A stretch of 64,000 bases of DNA from Lentibacillus sp. CBA3610 (GTDB taxonomy: Bacteria > Bacillota > Bacilli > Bacillales > Amphibacillaceae): positions 3,596,001 to 3,660,000 of the forward strand of contig NZ_CP035925.1 of assembly GCF_013373365.1 (NCBI RefSeq), read 5' to 3'. The stretch's first letter is position 1, and each line of letters opens with the position of its first letter. The notes beneath the pieces are model-generated. The model saw only the letters and a program-made list of their open reading frames with translations. It ran no database searches and was not told where the DNA came from. The position numbers were made by a program, and so were the translations under genes. Below, one piece after another: positions 1-8,315 of this stretch.

Positions 1-1
1 G

Positions 2-1675
2 GAACGGATTATGAAAATGGTTGATGGTGTCTTGTTAGTTGTTGATGCTTATGAGGGTTGTATGCCGCAGACGCGTTTTGTTTTGAAGAAAGCATTGGAC
101 CAAAAGCTGACACCGATTGTTGTTTTGAATAAAATAGATCGGCCGAATGCCCGTCCGAATGAAGTGATTGATGAGGTATTGGATTTGTTCATTGAACTTG
201 GAGCGGATGATGAACAATTGGAATTCCCGGTCGTTTATGCATCTGCAATTAACGGGACATCAGGTGAAGAGCCGGATGAGCAGATGGAAACAATGGACCC
301 TGTTTTTAAGCCAATTTTGAGTCATATTCCTGCACCAGATGATACACAGGAGGAGCCGCTGCAATTCCAGGTTACGCTGCTTGATTATAATGACTATGTA
401 GGCCGGATTGGTGTCGGTCGTGTTGTCCGTGGCACCATCAGTGTCGGTCAGCAGGTTGTTGTATTGAAGAAAGACGGGACAGAAAAGCCATTTCGTATCA
501 GTAAATTATTCGGATTCATTGGCTTAAAACGGATTGAAATCCAGGAGGCAAAAGCCGGAGATATTGTAGCGATAGCTGGTATGGATGATATCAATATCGG
601 CGAAACAATCTGCTCACCGGAAAAACCCGAGGGCCTGCCATGGCTCCGTATTGATGAGCCGACGCTGGAGATGACATTTGTGACGAATAATAGCCCATTT
701 GCCGGACGTGAGGGTAAATATATTACATCCAGGCAAATTGAGGAACGCTTGATGAAGCAGCTGGAAACAGATGTCAGTTTGCGTGTGAATCCAACTGAAA
801 CACCGGATGCCTGGACCGTTTCAGGGCGCGGGGAACTCCATCTTTCCATTTTGATTGAAAACATGCGCCGTGAAGGGTTTGAGCTGCAATTGTCGAAACC
901 CCAGGTCATTATTAAAGAAATTGATGGGGTTAAATGTGAACCGGTAGAGCATGTCCAGGTGGATGTACCAGAAGAATATACAGGTCCGGTGATGGAAACC
1001 TTGGGTGAACGAAAAGGCGAAATGCTTGATATGGTAAACCAGGGAAATGGACAGGTGCGTATTGAATTTAAAGTGCCATCCCGTGGGTTGATTGGTTATG
1101 CAACGGAATTTATGTCACTCACACGCGGTTATGGCATGCTGAACCATACGTTTGATAGCTATGAGCCGGTTGCGAAAGGCCAGGTTGGTGAACGTCGTGA
1201 GGGTGTACTTGTTGCCATGGAAAATGGTAAAACGTCGACTTACGGCATTATGCAACTGGAGGACCGCGGTGTGATATTTGTTGAACCAGGAACCGACGTT
1301 TATGCCGGTATGATTGTTGGGGAGCACAACCGTGAGAATGATTTGACGGTCAACATCACGAAAGAAAAACATTTAACCAATGTTCGCTCAGCAACAAAAG
1401 ACCAGACAGCAACTATCAGGAAAACACGTGATATGTCCCTTGAGGAAGCTATTCAATATTTAAATGATGATGAATACTGTGAAGTAACACCTGAAACAAT
1501 CCGCCTTCGCAAAAAGTTATTAAATCAAAATGACGTGAAAAAGCAGCAAAAAAATCGAAATCGGGGTAAAGTGAAACTTCATTCAGTGGGACGCTTTTCT
1601 CCGCTGATGAAAAGGAACAATAATCCGATAGATCCGGCGATGGCATTGGAAGCTGTTGCCGGTTTTTTGCTGTGA
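2..1675 (+). CDS. typA: TypA/BipA ribosome-associated GTPase (5' end outside window)
   Basis: The reading frame is open at the window edge, so the first ATG (position 11) is internal and about the first 10% of the protein is missing. The visible part starts inside the GTPase domain (VVDAYEG, then the G4 motif NKIDRPNARP) and runs through the EF-Tu domain-2-like barrel, the EF-G-like domains (SGRGELHLSILIENMRREG, then SRGLIGYATEF) and the TypA-specific C-terminal domain. TypA is an EF-G-like translational GTPase that binds 70S ribosomes and supports growth under stress and ribosome assembly. Oddity: after residues KKQQ the tail is a 40-residue stretch unlike the family. An extra A in the 7-A run at 1547-1553 would give a lysine-rich end and an immediate TAA, so the tail probably reflects a 1-base deletion. 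Identity is certain; the C-terminus is doubtful. Confidence 0.95.
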   Translation, partial: ERIMKMVDGVLLVVDAYEGCMPQTRFVLKKALDQKLTPIVVLNKIDRPNARPNEVIDEVLDLFIELGADDEQLEFPVVYASAINGTSGEEPDEQMETMDPVFKPILSHIPAPDDTQEEPLQFQVTLLDYNDYVGRIGVGRVVRGTISVGQQVVVLKKDGTEKPFRISKLFGFIGLKRIEIQEAKAGDIVAIAGMDDINIGETICSPEKPEGLPWLRIDEPTLEMTFVTNNSPFAGREGKYITSRQIEERLMKQLETDVSLRVNPTETPDAWTVSGRGELHLSILIENMRREGFELQLSKPQVIIKEIDGVKCEPVEHVQVDVPEEYTGPVMETLGERKGEMLDMVNQGNGQVRIEFKVPSRGLIGYATEFMSLTRGYGMLNHTFDSYEPVAKGQVGERREGVLVAMENGKTSTYGIMQLEDRGVIFVEPGTDVYAGMIVGEHNRENDLTVNITKEKHLTNVRSATKDQTATIRKTRDMSLEEAIQYLNDDEYCEVTPETIRLRKKLLNQNDVKKQQKNRNRGKVKLHSVGRFSPLMKRNNNPIDPAMALEAVAGFLL

Positions 1676-1907
1676 TTGGGTGGTAATCAGCAGAAAGCGG
1701 GAAATATCGTCAGAACAGGAAAATTATCAATCAGTATCGCTTTTGTTAAAATGAAACAAAACCGTTAACGGGGTGAAAATGTTGACTGATTGCTATTCAT
1801 ACCGAACAGCCAATCAGATTGGGAGTATGTATGCTATGCCTATGCGGGTCTTAAACACTAAAGCTGACTATTCCGCTGTGAAGCATTAATTAAAGCAGGT
1901 GATGCAA

Positions 1908-2183
1908 TTGAGAAAGGTTCTAAAACGACTTGGCTTCTTATTAAAATTCCACAAATCAATACCGTTCATAGTGGATTTTTTTCGTTCACACGAGGTAAAG
2001 GGGAAGACGAAATTATTATATGTCGTCGTGATTATCGGCTATATCATATTTCCGTTCGACCTTATTCCGGATTTTTTCTATATATTTGGATTCTTTGATG
2101 ATATAACGGTCGCTGCCTTTCTATTGCAGCAAATGGTAAAAGTTGCACCGGAATCATTGAAGGAAAAACATGATTTTAAATGA
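1908..2183 (+). CDS. DUF1232 (YkvA-like) small membrane protein
   Basis: A protein of about 91 residues with a DUF1232 core: a hydrophobic segment followed by the hallmark IIFPFDLIPDF and a second hydrophobic stretch ending near FDDITVAAFLLQQ. The family is widespread and has no established biochemical role; members are thought to sit at the membrane. Start choice: GTG 1899 and ATG 1902 lie inside the AGGTGATG sequence, so the TTG at 1908 with that sequence as ribosome binding site fits best, but ATG 1902 cannot be excluded. It stands alone, followed directly by a strong hairpin. Family assignment is confident; function is unknown. Confidence 0.8.
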   Translation: MRKVLKRLGFLLKFHKSIPFIVDFFRSHEVKGKTKLLYVVVIIGYIIFPFDLIPDFFYIFGFFDDITVAAFLLQQMVKVAPESLKEKHDFK

Positions 2184-2184
2184 A

Positions 2185-2242
2185 GGGGGTCTGTCCCTCA
2201 TCACGTTAACGCATTAGCGTGATAGGGGACAGTCCCCTTTTT
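2185..2242 (+). terminator. Hairpin with T-run after DUF1232 gene
   Basis: Two 20-base arms (2186-2205 and 2218-2237) pair with few mismatches around a 12-base loop and are followed by TTTTT. The arms contain the GGGGACAGTCCCC type sequence that recurs as a small interspersed hairpin in related genomes, so it may be both a terminator and a repeat. Confidence 0.7.
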
Positions 2243-2261
2243 AGGTTCCGTAAAGAAAATT

Positions 2262-2297
2262 GAGTAAGACGGGGACTACATGATCCCCGTCTTACTC
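2262..2297. terminator. Perfect 14-bp inverted repeat at 3' end of small minus-strand gene
   Basis: Arms GAGTAAGACGGGGA (2262-2275) and its exact complement (2284-2297) flank an 8-base loop. On the minus strand it follows, and slightly overlaps, the stop codon of the 58-residue gene. An AT-rich tract lies beyond it, so it probably acts as that gene's terminator. Confidence 0.55.
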
Positions 2298-2472
2298 ACT
2301 GCTTATCATTATCATTTGGTATATATTTAGTGAAGTATACGGCAAAAATCAAACAAATAAATGCTATCCCCCATGCTGCAATCCCGCTCCAGTACAGGTC
2401 CACACCCAAGCCGATAATGAGCACGATACCACTTATACCGATAAAAATAGCAGTTAAATAACGTTTCATCAT
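2296..2472 (-). CDS. Small two-helix membrane protein (58 aa)
   Basis: On the minus strand an ATG-ATG pair at 2472/2469 is preceded at good spacing by GAGGTG. The 58-residue product has two hydrophobic helices (about residues 6-24 and 29-47), a Gly-rich first helix and a polar Asn/Asp/Lys tail. I do not recognise the family. It lies downstream of the ABC-2 permease in the same direction (78 bases from the permease stop), so it may be an accessory of that exporter or co-transcribed with it; this is inference from position only. The good ribosome binding site and membrane character argue that it is real. Confidence 0.6.
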   Translation of the reverse strand: MMKRYLTAIFIGISGIVLIIGLGVDLYWSGIAAWGIAFICLIFAVYFTKYIPNDNDKQ

Positions 2473-2549
2473 TCCACACCTCGGATATTCGGGTATATAA
2501 TCTTAATTCAATTATAATATATGTTTCAATAATATGCTGGCAAAAACTT

Positions 2550-3509
2550 TTAGTGACCTGCGACATCCCGTTTGGTGAAGAACAACCATGATACGGCAAG
2601 AAAAATCACATAGTAAACAGCTAATACAGTTATGGAAAATCCTAAAGTCATACCCTCAAACATTGGGGATCCATTTACATACTGACCCATGTTGGTATTG
2701 GCAAACAGGATATATTTTGCCCAGTTGTAATCGGCGAAAAAGGTTACAATCGCATTGCCTGAAAGCATAAGGAAAATGGCGATACCGATAGCCAGTGAAC
2801 TTTGCCGGAAAATCGCGGAAATCATGAAGGCAAACGTAGCCATCATCACAAGTGTCACAAGCTGTAATCCATAACCTTCAACGATTTGTCCGATAACGGA
2901 AACATATGCATAGCCTTCACTTTGATTCATAACGATATGCGGATCCATTCCATTAACACCGAAGAATAACGCTCCCGTAATCCATGAAAACAGCAACACA
3001 AATAAAAGCGTAAACAGCGCAAATAAAAGGACTGATAAATATTTGGATGCCAGTATTTTAGTTCGTGTAATCGGACGAATCAATAATAATTTTATGGTAC
3101 CCCACTTAAATTCATTGGCGATAATACCTGCTGCGACAATGATGGTGAACAAGCTTACTAATGAAAGCAGCATTTCATTTTCCATGACAAATTGCCAGGC
3201 GTCGTATGATGCAGGCTGGATGTCATTTTCAAGGTAATAATTATTTCTTTCAATTTGGCTTGTATACACCCCTTGCATCATCTCACCCTGTTCCATTTCC
3301 TGCTGCATTTCCGCGTTATCATCCTGCAATGTCTGCCGCCAATTGTCATCTTCTGCTGCCTGATATAACACCGTATTTCCCGCAGCGAAGTTTGCAAGCA
3401 AAGCCAATCCCAAAATAAGTACGGCGGTTAAAATGTACATAATCCATGTAGACTTTCGTATGTATAATTTAAATTGTTCATTAATTAACAGTTGAAAAAA
3501 ATTACTCAA
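2550..3509 (-). CDS. ABC-2 type transporter permease
   Basis: About 319 residues. An N-terminal cytoplasmic segment and TM1 (about residues 23-42) are followed by an extracellular loop of about 80 residues rich in Gln/Glu/Asn, then five further hydrophobic helices, which is the layout of ABC-2 permeases of the bacitracin/antimicrobial-export and sodium-export types. The TTG start at 3509 overlaps the stop of the ATPase gene and has GGGGAG seven bases upstream, so the two are translationally coupled; a longer TTG start at 3524 is less likely. With the upstream ATPase it forms a complete exporter. The substrate cannot be read from sequence; peptide or drug export is the usual role for such pairs. 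Confidence 0.85.
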   Translation of the reverse strand: MSNFFQLLINEQFKLYIRKSTWIMYILTAVLILGLALLANFAAGNTVLYQAAEDDNWRQTLQDDNAEMQQEMEQGEMMQGVYTSQIERNNYYLENDIQPASYDAWQFVMENEMLLSLVSLFTIIVAAGIIANEFKWGTIKLLLIRPITRTKILASKYLSVLLFALFTLLFVLLFSWITGALFFGVNGMDPHIVMNQSEGYAYVSVIGQIVEGYGLQLVTLVMMATFAFMISAIFRQSSLAIGIAIFLMLSGNAIVTFFADYNWAKYILFANTNMGQYVNGSPMFEGMTLGFSITVLAVYYVIFLAVSWLFFTKRDVAGH

Positions 3510-4422
3510 TCGTATTCTCCCCAATCAAATCAAAGAATTTATCCTCAAGTGATGATTTTGACATGGTCACCTGGTATACCTTTATATCGTGACTGACGAA
3601 TGACTGGATAATGTTTGGTATCATGTCGCGTTCAGCACGAATGGTTACCATTTCCTTGGCAGTTGTTGCATTGAGGTCAAAATCCTCTTTTAAAACCTCA
3701 ATTGCCTGCTGTGTTGGTGTTACGTCCATTTGAATTTCAACGGCAGTTGTTTGTTCGGTTGCTGCGTTGACATCCTGGGTGGCAATAATTTCACCATTTT
3801 TGATCAGACCGATCCGATCACACATTTGCTCGATTTCAGACAGTAAATGACTCGAAATGATAACAGCAACATTCTCTTCCTCAGCTAATTGTCGTATGTA
3901 TTGACGAATTTCGCGAATACCGGCCGGATCCAACCCATTAGTAGGCTCGTCCAAGATAAGCACGGATGGTTTATGCAGGAGTGCCTGGGCGATTCCGAGC
4001 CGCTGCCGCATCCCTAAAGAATATTTTCCGGCCTTTTCGTTAATCGGTTTTTCCAATCCTACAATTTTAATGACTTCCTCAATACGCTCTTGGGTGACGC
4101 CAGGCATCATCCGGGCGTAGTGTCTTAAATTCTGCCTTCCCGTCATGAAGGGGTACATTTCCGGATTTTCAACAATCGCCCCGACTTCCCGGATGGCATC
4201 TTTATACTCTGATTTAATGCTGTTTCCCAGTATCCGAACATCACCGTCTGATAAACCCATCAATCCAACCATCATGCGAATGGTAGTCGTTTTACCGGCA
4301 CCATTGGGCCCGATAAATCCGAATACTTCTCCCTTATGGATTTCAAATGATAATCCCTTAATAATTTCTTTGCTGCCAATTGTCTTTTTGACATCGATTA
4401 ATTCCATGGCTGTTTCAGTCAT
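3502..4422 (-). CDS. ABC transporter ATP-binding protein
   Basis: About 306 residues with all nucleotide-binding motifs in order: Walker A GPNGAGKTT, Q-loop region, signature YSLGMRQRLGIAQAL, Walker B VLILDEPTNGLDP and the H-loop (ISSHLLSEIEQ). The C-terminal ~90 residues are the extra domain seen in DrrA/BcrA-like ATPases. ATG 4422 (MTETAMEL) with a GGGGGAA ribosome site is preferred to the upstream in-frame ATG 4485. It is the first gene of the exporter operon and overlaps the permease start. It energises export through the partner permease at the cytoplasmic face of the membrane. Confidence 0.92.
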   Translation of the reverse strand: MTETAMELIDVKKTIGSKEIIKGLSFEIHKGEVFGFIGPNGAGKTTTIRMMVGLMGLSDGDVRILGNSIKSEYKDAIREVGAIVENPEMYPFMTGRQNLRHYARMMPGVTQERIEEVIKIVGLEKPINEKAGKYSLGMRQRLGIAQALLHKPSVLILDEPTNGLDPAGIREIRQYIRQLAEEENVAVIISSHLLSEIEQMCDRIGLIKNGEIIATQDVNAATEQTTAVEIQMDVTPTQQAIEVLKEDFDLNATTAKEMVTIRAERDMIPNIIQSFVSHDIKVYQVTMSKSSLEDKFFDLIGENTIE

Positions 4423-4523
4423 GTTATATTCCCCCAATTTATGTAACTGTTTTGTAGTACGAAAAAAATCATGGAAAAGTTTCATTGATTTCAGGTACTA
4501 TTTTAATTCCTACTATTTTAATT

Positions 4524-4589
4524 TAGCTAGTAACATAAGATTTGATTGAAAAATAGCTAAAAATATGTACAATATAAGTAAATTAGCTA
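4524..4589 (+). promoter_or_regulatory. Promoter with three TAGCTA palindromes at exact 30-bp spacing
   Basis: A sigma-A promoter is visible: TTGAAA (4546-4551), 16-bp spacer, TG then TACAAT (4568-4573). The palindrome TAGCTA occurs at 4524, 4554 and 4584, 30 bp apart each time, so copies lie upstream of, within and downstream of the promoter. The -10 also overlaps TGTACA (4566-4571), the core reported for YefM operators. I infer autorepression by the Phd-like domain of the next gene. Promoter elements and spacing are seen directly; the operator role is inference. Confidence 0.6.
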
Positions 4590-4609
4590 ACAAGGAGATG
4601 TGTCGAAAA

Positions 4610-5329
4610 ATGAGAGTGTCTTCAACCAAAGCACAAAATAATTTCGGAAAATACTTGAAATTCGTGGAAGCAGGTGAGGAAGTCATTGTAACGAAAAGTG
4701 GAAAAGATGCTGCCAAAATCCTGCCCTGTCATGATGCAGCCGCTGTTAAAGAAGAACAATCAGACTATCAATCGTCGAGTAGTTGGGTGAGTTATGAAGA
4801 ATTTCTGGAACTAACGGAGGAATCGGAACAACGATTTGAATTAATTGACGGTGTCATCTACAACCTTGCTTCCCCTTCTTACAAGCACCAGCATGCGGTT
4901 GGCGAACTCTTCGGTGCATTTTATAACTGGTTTAAAGGGAAAAAATGTGTGCCGCTGACATCCCCGTTTGATGTGACGTTCTTTAAGGAGGAAAATAACA
5001 TCTGTGTGGTCCAGCCGGATATTGTGGTCATCTGTGACAAGGACAATCTGGACGAGAAAGGTAAATATAAAGGGACGCCAACGCTGGTGGTCGAAGTGTT
5101 ATCACCCTCCACGAGAAGTAAAGATATGTTGAAGAAACTCGAGTTATACAAACAATGTGGTGTCAAAGCATACTGGATTGTCGACCCAATCAATGAACAT
5201 ATTTTGATTTACGTGCTGGAGGACAATGACATTGTAAACAGCAAAACCTATTCAAAAAATGCTCACGATGCGGTTCACTCCGAAGTATTTGAAGGATTGG
5301 CAGCAGACTTGCAGGATGTCTTTGCTTGA
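4610..5329 (+). CDS. Fusion of Phd/YefM-type antitoxin domain and Uma2-type (DUF820) nuclease domain
   Basis: A 239-residue protein in two parts. Residues 1-45 look like a Phd/YefM DNA-binding domain (VSSTKAQNNFGKYLKFV, then GEEVIVTKSGKDAAKILP). Residues 60-235 match the Uma2 family, a PD-(D/E)XK-like fold: FELIDG (Glu77), QPDIVV (Asp137), VVEVLSPST (Glu162), a helix with LysLys at 175-176, and YWIVDP. ATG 4610 has AAGGAG 12 bases upstream; an earlier in-frame ATG lies within the promoter. Uma2 proteins are common in cyanobacteria and some Bacillaceae and have no agreed function; a nuclease role is predicted from fold. The fusion would place a DNA-binding autoregulator on the same chain as a nuclease. 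It is monocistronic and ends with a short hairpin. Confidence 0.75.
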   Translation: MRVSSTKAQNNFGKYLKFVEAGEEVIVTKSGKDAAKILPCHDAAAVKEEQSDYQSSSSWVSYEEFLELTEESEQRFELIDGVIYNLASPSYKHQHAVGELFGAFYNWFKGKKCVPLTSPFDVTFFKEENNICVVQPDIVVICDKDNLDEKGKYKGTPTLVVEVLSPSTRSKDMLKKLELYKQCGVKAYWIVDPINEHILIYVLEDNDIVNSKTYSKNAHDAVHSEVFEGLAADLQDVFA

Positions 5330-5383
5330 TTCGTTGATTAGAAGAACGTGGCTTTCGCAGCTGCCTTCAACCCCACTGTATTG

Positions 5384-5420
5384 AAAAAGCCGCATTTGGC
5401 ATCGGAAACATGCGGCTTTG
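5384..5420 (+). terminator. Hairpin after the Phd-Uma2 gene
   Basis: A perfect 10-bp stem (AAAGCCGCAT at 5386-5395 with 5410-5419) around a 14-base loop lies 57 bases after the stop codon. It lacks a long T-run, so termination is likely but not certain. Confidence 0.45.
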
Positions 5421-5522
5421 TAGCGTTAAACTGTAATGGCTCTATTCAGTGCTTTCTATCATTATTTCATGAAAATATACTGCTCTGTCTAAGACTATCC
5501 TGTGCACCGTAAATCCGAAAAC

Positions 5523-5681
5523 CTATCTTTTTAATTCGGGATTCTCACGTTTTGCTTCTCTGACGTTTGGTCCGCGGTATCCGCCCGCAATGTCCGCCTG
5601 CTTAAAACCTTTGGCAAAATGGACTTCCTGGGCATCTGTCAGTTGCTTGTCCTTTGTCGGCTGATATTGTGCTTTTCGCAT
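5523..5681 (-). CDS. Small basic protein (52 aa), possibly YfhE-like
   Basis: On the minus strand ATG 5681 is preceded by AAAGGA with nine-base spacing. The 52-residue product is hydrophilic and rich in Lys, Arg and Gln. A central block DAQEVHFAKGFKQADIAGGY resembles, from memory, the short motifs of the uncharacterised YfhE-like family of Bacillaceae. No signal peptide or membrane segment is present. It is isolated, between the Uma2 gene and the thiolase gene, which face the other way. The good ribosome site and non-random composition support it as a gene; the family name is tentative. Confidence 0.55.
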   Translation of the reverse strand: MRKAQYQPTKDKQLTDAQEVHFAKGFKQADIAGGYRGPNVREAKRENPELKR

Positions 5682-5943
5682 AAACGGATGTCCTTTCTGT
5701 TATAGAGTCTATTACGCTTTTCCCTGTTTGGATCGTGTTAAACATACCATTCCGGATTATTTGCCATCTCTTTCATAACTATAATCGTACCGAACCCTGA
5801 AAAAAGGGGCATTCAAAAATATTTTTTACGGCGCCCCCTTTTTGGCCTTTCGTTTCGATTATTAGGATAGAAGGAAGGGATTCCGATTTTTCAAAAAATC
5901 AGCTATAATAGGGCCAGAAGTTCATGCGAAGGGGGAAGCGTAT

Positions 5944-7092
5944 ATGCGGGAAGTTGTCATCGTGGACGGCTGCCGGACAGCAGTTGGCCGGAGAAAGGGA
6001 AGTTTTAAGGGTTACCGGTCAGATGAATTGGCGGCCGTTGTGCTGGAGGATTTGGTGAATCGTTCAAAAATTGATAAAGAAGCGATTGAAGATGTGATTT
6101 TAGGTTGTGTGACCCAAGTGAGTGAACAAGGCGGGAATATTGCCCGGACCGCAGCATTGATTGCCGGGTTTCCAACGCATGTGCCTGGTGTGACGATTGA
6201 CCGGCAATGCGGCTCGAGTCAGCAGGCGGTCCATTTCGGTGCACAGGCGATTCTCTCCGGTGATATGGACATCGTGATTGCAGGTGGTGTAGAAAACATG
6301 ACCCGGGCGCCAATGTTTTCGAATATGCAGGGCGTGAAGCCGAGTGAAAAACTGACGGCCAATTATGAAATCGTCAATCAGGGGATATCCGCGGAGAAAA
6401 TTGCGCAAAAATGGGCCTTCACACGTGAGGAATTGGATGTGTTTTCATATGAAAGTCACCAGCGCGCATTGGCGGCCATTGAAAAGGGATACTTTGAACA
6501 GGAAATTGTACCAGTCGAAACCCGGGATGAAAATGGGGAATTAAAGATAGTTGAAACAGATGAAGGGCCGCGCGTTGATACGACGATGAACGCACTGGCA
6601 AATTTGAATCCGGTATTTCAGGAAGATGGTAAAATTACAGCCGGCAACGCAAGCCAGATGAGTGACGGGGCGAGTGCAGTGCTGTTGATGTCCCGGGAAA
6701 AAGCTGAAGTGTTAGGGTTACAGCCAAAAGCGAGAATCATAGCCCGGACAGTGGTTGGCTCAGATCCGACATTGATGCTGACAGGCCCGATCGAGGCGAC
6801 AAAACGGGTGCTGGCTAAAGCTGGCCTCGGGATTGAGCAAATCGACCGGTATGAAGTGAATGAAGCATTTGCACCAGTGCCGCTCGCCTGGCTGAGCGAA
6901 ACAAATGCCGATCCGGAAAAACTGAATGTCAACGGCGGCGCAATTGCCCTCGGTCATCCATTGGGCGCAACCGGTACAAAGCTGTTCGTCTCGTTAGTTA
7001 ATGAATTGGAGCGTTCTAACAGCAGGTACGGGCTGTTGGCAATTTGTGAGGGAATGGGCATGGCGAATGCAACGGTGATTGAACGGCTCTAA
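5944..7092 (+). CDS. Thiolase family protein (acetyl-CoA acetyltransferase)
   Basis: A 382-residue thiolase. Catalytic residues are all present: Cys89 in DRQCGSSQQAV, His338 in GHPLGATG and Cys368 in CEGMGMAN, with the NEAFAPVPLAW motif before them. Thiolases condense two acetyl-CoA to acetoacetyl-CoA, or cleave 3-ketoacyl-CoA in fatty acid beta-oxidation; the direction and chain length cannot be read here. The length is about 10 residues short of the family average, the loss falling in the loop region after residue 130. ATG 5944 has GGGGGAAG six bases upstream. No beta-oxidation partners lie beside it, so it seems a stand-alone enzyme. Confidence 0.9.
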   Translation: MREVVIVDGCRTAVGRRKGSFKGYRSDELAAVVLEDLVNRSKIDKEAIEDVILGCVTQVSEQGGNIARTAALIAGFPTHVPGVTIDRQCGSSQQAVHFGAQAILSGDMDIVIAGGVENMTRAPMFSNMQGVKPSEKLTANYEIVNQGISAEKIAQKWAFTREELDVFSYESHQRALAAIEKGYFEQEIVPVETRDENGELKIVETDEGPRVDTTMNALANLNPVFQEDGKITAGNASQMSDGASAVLLMSREKAEVLGLQPKARIIARTVVGSDPTLMLTGPIEATKRVLAKAGLGIEQIDRYEVNEAFAPVPLAWLSETNADPEKLNVNGGAIALGHPLGATGTKLFVSLVNELERSNSRYGLLAICEGMGMANATVIERL

Positions 7093-7140
7093 GATGATTG
7101 GAACGCGGTATTGGGGAACATATTAACAGAGTGGTGCTGG

Positions 7141-7236
7141 GTGACAATGAAGATGTTGAATCCGCCATTTCTGTTATTCAAGAAGGGCCAGATTGTTGAA
7201 CAGTTTCTGGTAGATGTCATTCAAATTCGGGTATAA
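7141..7236 (+). pseudogene. Possible thioredoxin C-terminal remnant
   Basis: A 31-codon open stretch reads PPFLLFKKGQIVEQFL, resembling the cis-proline strand and the following hairpin of thioredoxins. No CxxC part precedes it, so at most it is a decayed fragment. It may also be chance. Confidence 0.25.
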
Positions 7237-7276
7237 ACTGTATAGCAATTGATTATTTATGGGGAGGAAAGATGAC

Positions 7277-8140
7277 ATGATTTTGGTTACAGGAGCCACA
7301 GGGCAAATTGGCAGTAAAGTTGTTCAAAACCTTTTAAAAATGGGTGTACCTGTTCGAGCATTTGTTAGGGACGAGAAAACCTTCGACGATTTTGAGGATT
7401 CATCATTAGAAGTGGTAACAGGAACATTTGAAGATACGCAATCCATTGAAAGAGCAGTTGAGGGAGTGGATCAGCTTTTCTTGGCTGCACGGGATAATCC
7501 TAATCAAGTAGCACAACATGAGAACGTGATAAAGGTAGCGGAACGGTGTGGTGTTAAGCATGCAGTAAAATTATCAGCATTCGGCTCCTCTAAAAATTCA
7601 CCAATCGCTTTGATGCGTTGGCATGCCGAAACAGAAGGGCAATTGAGAAATTCAAAGCTGAGCTGGACATTCCTTCGACCATTTTTATTTATGCAAAATT
7701 TATTGCGATCCGGGAAATCGGTTGCTACAAGGGACACCTTCTCAGCCCCTATGGGTTCAGACAAATTTGCTTTAGTTGATATACGTGATATTGCAGAAGT
7801 AGCCGCAAAAGTTTTAAAAGATGGCAATCATTCTTCAAAAGTGTATACATTAACTGGTCCTAGTGCAGTTTCTTATTACGAAGCCGCGGAATATTTATCG
7901 AGTATTCTTAAACGCTCAATTAAATATAAACCAGTTTCCCAAGAGGAATTTTATCAAAAGCTATTGTCAGAAGGGACACCATCTTGGCGGGCGCATGATC
8001 TCGCTTATATTGTACAGGCTTATCCTGATGATAAGAAAAATCTGGTCACAAATGATATTAACCTTTTACTAAATCGCTCTGCTCGAAGCATTCAAACCTT
8101 TCTAAGTGATTATCAAACGAACTATCAGGGTGAGAATTAA
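7277..8140 (+). CDS. NmrA/SDR-type NAD(P)-binding oxidoreductase
   Basis: A 287-residue protein starting with the dinucleotide-binding motif TGATGQIG directly after a first beta strand (MILV). The order continues with the acidic/Arg region AFVRDE, then GTFEDTQSIERAVEG and a C-terminal NmrA-like substrate region. These atypical SDR proteins bind NAD(P)(H) and act as quinone/azo reductases or redox sensors; the substrate is not evident. An ATG 18 bases upstream would add MGRKDD, but the GGGGAGG ribosome site overlaps it, so ATG 7277 is the better start. It stands alone between the thiolase and a lipoprotein gene. Confidence 0.85.
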   Translation: MILVTGATGQIGSKVVQNLLKMGVPVRAFVRDEKTFDDFEDSSLEVVTGTFEDTQSIERAVEGVDQLFLAARDNPNQVAQHENVIKVAERCGVKHAVKLSAFGSSKNSPIALMRWHAETEGQLRNSKLSWTFLRPFLFMQNLLRSGKSVATRDTFSAPMGSDKFALVDIRDIAEVAAKVLKDGNHSSKVYTLTGPSAVSYYEAAEYLSSILKRSIKYKPVSQEEFYQKLLSEGTPSWRAHDLAYIVQAYPDDKKNLVTNDINLLLNRSARSIQTFLSDYQTNYQGEN

Positions 8141-8315
8141 GCGTATGGGGATATAGCAAAAGTCTTCCGTAATACGATTGGGCGCGATAACCGAATAAAT
8201 ATGTGCCATAATACGATCGGGCCATTTTTTTGAACAATGTATCTTACGAATGGGGGGGCCGAATTAAATTAATTTTTTAATATAATGCACCAATCCAAAA
8301 GGAGAGGGGATTCTT

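Noticed and set aside
2327-2599. 90-residue minus-strand open frame
   Set aside because: It overlaps the better-supported 58-residue gene in another frame, has many Cys/His/Tyr and no ribosome site.
7504-7827. 107-residue minus-strand frame inside the NmrA-like gene
   Set aside because: Opposite-strand shadow of a clear Rossmann-fold gene.
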